This document shows, piece by piece, positions 59,259-64,000 of a stretch of 64,000 nucleotides of DNA. The stretch's first letter is position 1; every line of letters begins with the position of its first letter. The position numbers and the translations under genes were made by a program. The notes under the pieces are model-generated. The model was not told the DNA's origin. It saw nothing but the letters and a program-made list of their open reading frames with translations, and searched no databases. The stretch is from contig JACAXG010000033.1 of NCBI GenBank assembly GCA_018881555.1, positions 7,150,979-7,214,978 on the forward strand. The letters are read 5' to 3'. The stretch comes from Amblyornis subalaris. Its lineage: Eukaryota; Chordata; Aves; Passeriformes; Ptilonorhynchidae.

Positions 59259-62200
59259 TCTATTAAATTCTTAAGATAATTCACAGACTTGCCATTGTAC
59301 AAATTGTTATTAGCAAGGGTGGGATTTCTGGCATGAAGAAAAGCAACTAATTGCAGATAAAATTTATTTGGTTCTGTGTTTTTATACCATTACATATTCC
59401 ACAAAATATCATTGTGTACAGCACAGGATGACAGACTATGCTGTCAGTGCTGAGTTCCCAAGATGTCTTTGATATTCATAAAGACAACATCTGAATTTCA
59501 AAAAAAAAAGAATAAAACCTGTCAATGTGAGGAGAAATAAAGCTCCATAAAAAGGATAATTAGCTAGGTCACGGGCTAGCAAAGAAAGATCTGCAATTAT
59601 AGTGTTGAGCACATTTAGGAAAGGAGTATTTTGAAGTCACAGCAAAGCTTCCAGACATAACGGGGTTTGATTAAGGAACAAAAATCATCACAAAATGACA
59701 GGGAAAACTTAAAAATAGCTATGTTTTCAAAAGTTTTAAAGTCACTAAATTCGAAACAAATTTAAAGTTCAAAAATAGCCTCTGGCCTAATTTTAAATAA
59801 AGATATATTAATGTTTAAATAAATAATAACTACTATGTGTTGCTGTTAAACCATTTTGATTATGTTTTCTATATTTTCCTGCATTTTTTTTTCAGTCGTT
59901 TCTGAGGGAATGTCACACAGGAAACAATGGTGTGTGCTTCTCATGTTCCACCTGGTCACAAGCCATCTAAATGTGCAAGTTTAAGCTGCACAGTCACTTT
60001 AAGTCTGTATATAAATTAACAGTACTGCACAAAAAGGCGTAAGGTTTCCTTTCTCCTCATTCCCAATTAATCTCTTCTTCCACACTTGCAATTCAAAAGG
60101 CTGGATCACAGATCTAATTCAGCTGAGAGGTTTTTTTTTCCTTTTACTAAACACTTAAGTTCTCCTTTTACTATATTAAACACATATCTTTTTACTTTAT
60201 ATCGTTTTATTAAACAATGTGGGCAAAACAGATCATGTATTTCCATTGTCTGCTTTTGTAGGGCTCCCATTGGCTTTGGCAACAAATATGAATGTCAACA
60301 AGGAGTAGAAGCTTATGAAGTCTTCTGAAACTGCAGTGTGCTTTGGACACTTAATTCCCTGGATGGCAACTGTCCACAGGACAACTGTCACTTGCAGGGC
60401 TTTATCAATAAGCCATCCCATCCACAATATTGTTTCCATGGTAGTCAGCAATAGACTTTGCATAGGAAGAAGCCAGAAACTTCAGAATAAACAACAGCAC
60501 AGGTATTTCCTAATCATGAAATCTGAAAGTGATTTTCTTAAAGACTTGGCTTGTATTTATACTAGTACGCTTTCAGTTAGCACTATTAGGTATCCAAGCC
60601 ATCTTGTGTGCACCTGCATTTTAAGTATCTAATGCAGTAGCTCTCCTAAAGTATATATGCCTTTATATATGCAGAAAAAGCCTAGAGGTTCTTCAAAAAG
60701 AGATCAAGTACACCTCTGCAAAGTATCTAAGGTGAACAGAGTTTTGCACTCCAAAGGTCTGCAAAAATCTTTTCCTCTAGAAATGCTACACCTGGCCTTA
60801 CCTTGGAAAGATCATTTTCTGAATCTTAGTTTCTTGCTCTCAAGAAAATGTTACTGTATGACTGTCAATCCTGAGCATTACGTGGAAAAATATTTCCGTC
60901 TATTACTTCAAAAGTTAGATTTTTCAAATTCATTACTTCTTTGTCCCCTGGCTCTGGGGGGCAAAATATTGTTCCATAAAACAACAAGGTCAGAAAATTG
61001 TCCCTCCTCTCTACAACACTTATAATTTTATTAATATTTTTCTGTCACCATCTTCTTTCCAAAATTTCATAGCTTAATCTTTCAGTCTTTCTCCAGAGAT
61101 CCCAACGACAGAAATGCTGTCATCTTTAATTCTGTGCTTCCCTTTTGGTGAAGGGCTATCTGTTTCTGGGTGGAGTATTCCAGGTAGGCATGTGGCACTG
61201 GCAGTGCAGGAGACTTTTTCTATCTCATTTTCCAGGTTTTGTAAATCCACTTGTCTTTTCCAGCTGCAACTGCACAGAGCTCACTGAAGAGCAAGACCCA
61301 GATTATTTTCCCGGACTCACACGCTACACATAGAATCCCTTATGGTATACAAATAGTTAAAATTTTCTTATCAAAATTTCATTTCTGTCAGTTCTTCAGC
61401 ACTGAACTTCAGCAAGTTTTCAGTTCAGCTGAACTTTAATTTCTTTTTTTGGACTTCATTAAATTTTTCTTTCAGTACACTTGTTTTCTTCTTGTTTAGC
61501 TTTCTTTCTAATGCATCAATACTTTAATAAGCAAAATATTGCATATATGAAAGCCTGAGACACACTGCTTTTGACCTTTTGTATTGATGAAAGCTTTTTT
61601 CCCTTGTTTCCCCCTACCCATTTTGGATACGTGACTGTATACTACCCTCAAACAATAATAATTTCGTTTGTTTATTACCTTTTTTTTTTGAGATCTGGTT
61701 AATGGGTTTTTGGAAAGCTAAATAATTGTCATCAGGATCACACATTTTTATTTTTATGCTTTGGAAGAATTCTAATTCATCAGAGAGAGAAACTACCTTT
61801 GCGGAGATGAGGTTGTTTAGCCTTTCTCATATCACCATCTACATTTAATTTTATTGTTCCACTTTGAAATATTAAGCAACTTATTAGCTTCCAAATAAGT
61901 CTGTGGCTTATTTGTCAGAGTCTCTGGATGACAGGGAATCATTCTGAAGTACAAAGTAAAATATTTTCTACTCTTAATCCATCTAATATATTAACTTCTT
62001 TTAATGACAGACTCTACAATTTCCAGTAGCAGGTCTGATGTTTTAGTCTCAGGCTCTTTGGTAGTCTTCCAACATTGTCTTCTATTTGCTGAACAGGCTG
62101 TAGCAACAACAAATGAAAGTAAATTTGAAGGGCAAAATATTTTGCCTGATGCTACTGACCTATGCAAATTGTTGGATGTGTCAGCAGATACTTACATTCA

Positions 62201-64000
62201 GACTTGACCCAATGTACCACAGGAAGTCATCTAAGAAAAACTGCAATGGAGTAAATATTGGAAAATCTGAGAGCAAACAGCACTTGTTCAGAGAGAAAAA
62301 GTTCGCTTTACAATAGCTTGCATAAATACCAGTTTTGCATAGCTCAGGCAAGCCCCTAAGAAAAGAGGGGACAAACATGTTACTGTAATGGCAAAGTCAA
62401 ATACATATAAGGCCATAAAAATAGTGTGGTAGTGATGTGATGTATTCATTACAAACTGATTCTGTTTCATTTGTGTGTAACTCTTCTGCAATATCTCTGT
62501 GGAATACACAGCATCTTTTTTGTTATTGTTATTGCATATCAATCAGTAAAGGAATATAAACAAATTATGGAAAACACTGAGCCCTAAATCTTCTTATTCT
62601 CTCTAAGTTGGCATTGTGTTTAACAAAGGGCCTCTAAAGGCACATTTTAGCTGTAAGTAAATTGATATCGATATCTAATGTATAAAAAGAATATAGATGT
62701 TTAAGAAAAATGTCTGAAATTGAGATAGAATCGTATAATCCAACAGGATCAAATAGAAATAATTTTGTAGCAAACACTGCACATAATGATACAGTGTTTT
62801 ATTCAGTTTCCTACAAAGGTACTTCATCAAGCAGTGAAAGGATTTTGATATTTCAGATAAAAACATATATTTTAGATTTAATACTATTAGAGATCATGGA
62901 AATTGTGCAGAGCAAAAACAAGGGGTATTTCTCTTTACAGAGAAAGCTGCTAGTACAGCCATTCACTGAGCAGTATCACATTCATCATGCAATTAGATAA
63001 GGTGAGGAGTTTTTGTTATCTGAAAATAGTACCTAATGACCTATCTTGAAATTTCCACCTCACTCTACTTTTTTTTTTTTCGTGGAAGAGGCATGCAGAG
63101 AGGATTCCAATATCAGGCACTTTGAAGATAAGTGTCATATGCATTGTATATACTGTAAAAATCAACTATTTCTTCTGCAGAAGTGTACAGCAATGTTAAA
63201 AGCTGGCCTTCTCCTCTCGGGCTGGAATCACTGAGACATTCCTGGGTCTTCTCTGGAAATTCTGGAAACACAACAGGCTTTGAAGGAATTAGACCTATTT
63301 TTTCCTTCCAAAAACTTCCAGGCATCCAGAAATGAGAACAGGTTAGACTACTACTGACATGGAAAATGACTGGGAAAAATAAACAAGCATTTGCATTTTG
63401 GAAATGCAGGAGAAGAAAAGAGGAAAGCAAGAATGAAAATAGATAGGAAGAAAAAATAACTGTATCATATTCATGTCTTCTTGACAGCTAAGTGTAGCAA
63501 ACATACTCTACCTAAGCAAAAGAGAAGCTTTTATCAATCAGAAAGCCTAGTGAGACCACTTGTTTCAGAGATACTAAAGGTTAGCGGTTTTATTTGTCTG
63601 CTTGCTTAACAGCTTTGATTTCTGCACCCATGCTTAGCTTGTGGTCTCAGTCTTGAGCAGTCAGTGGAAAACTATGTAGTCTATGAGCTCTTCAAGGCTG
63701 CAGACTATCATTAGCAGTACCTGTTGACTATACACCAATCCCATCATTGGAAAGCTCTTGAGGCTTTTTCTCCTACTACCAAGTCTCAAATCTCATGTCC
63801 TAAATCTAAAACTTTCTCAAAGTGAAACCTATCTCATACTCTCTTAGGGAAAGCCTGATGGAGTCTCTCTTCGACTGTGTATAAGACATGACCACTGGTC
63901 TGACACACAGAATTAGGTAGAATTCACAGATCTGTCTTGTCTTCAATGGAATTCTAATTCTATCTTTGTGTTTGTTTCTTCTAATCGATCAACAATCAAG
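59259..64000. other. Unassigned non-coding sequence, right flank
   Basis: No gene, RNA or transposon is recognised. Overlapping open frames on both strands near 60086-61025 (up to 122 codons) have no domain, biased composition or splice context that I can support. Short T and A runs are frequent; GATATCGATATC near 62664 is a 12-bp palindrome. Confidence 0.55.

Noticed and set aside
1..64000. Search for CRISPR arrays, operons, ribosomal or transfer RNA genes, and integrase/att sites
   Set aside because: The window is avian nuclear DNA; regularly spaced repeats seen are a minisatellite and microsatellites, and no structural RNA gene was found.

Overview
The window looks like vertebrate, and specifically avian, nuclear DNA. 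It is AT-rich and non-coding throughout. It carries several copies of the bird/reptile LINE CR1, recognisable by its 3' tail of repeated ATTCTATGA-like units and by the decayed end of its ORF2 protein (HW-x-R-x-PREVV block). It also has four solitary endogenous-retrovirus LTRs of types I know from neoavian, especially passerine, genomes. The passerine guess is inference. I found no bacterial-style genes, no operons, no RNA genes and no exon I can defend. The stretch is best read as a gene desert or the interior of a very long intron.

Layout. 1-8.4 kb: unassigned sequence with a (TG)n microsatellite. 8.43-8.72 kb: CR1 fragment (minus). 8.7-18 kb: unassigned, with a T-free A/C tract at 15.25-15.34 kb. 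17.98-18.35 kb: CR1 3' end (plus). 20.07-21.32 kb: a 1,250-bp solo LTR (minus) with a 5-bp target-site duplication and an internal 52-bp tandem array interrupted by an N. 21.74-22.24 kb: CR1 (minus). 22.2-33.2 kb: unassigned. 33.19-33.53 kb: a 344-bp solo LTR (minus) with a perfect 6-bp duplication and an alpharetrovirus-like core-promoter/poly(A) layout. 37.66-37.89 kb: a (GGAAA)n tract holding a 30-N gap. 38.6 kb, 41.75 kb and 44.9 kb: CR1 fragments (minus). 45.29-45.61 kb: a 320-bp solo LTR (plus) with a perfect 6-bp duplication. 51.08-51.6 kb: the best preserved CR1 (plus), with the ORF2 C-terminus still open. 53.7 and 56.6 kb: CR1 3' ends (plus). 58.24-59.26 kb: a CR1 (plus) split by a nested 540-bp solo LTR (minus). 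59.3-64 kb: unassigned.

No genes work together here. The content is a record of transposition: old CR1 copies, then ERV insertions reduced to solo LTRs by LTR-LTR recombination, against AT-rich sequence that may include conserved regulatory elements that cannot be proven without alignment. I found no clear novel biological system. The most checkable observations are the four LTRs with their duplications, the nested insertion, the in-LTR minisatellite, and several structured or CpG-dense patches.
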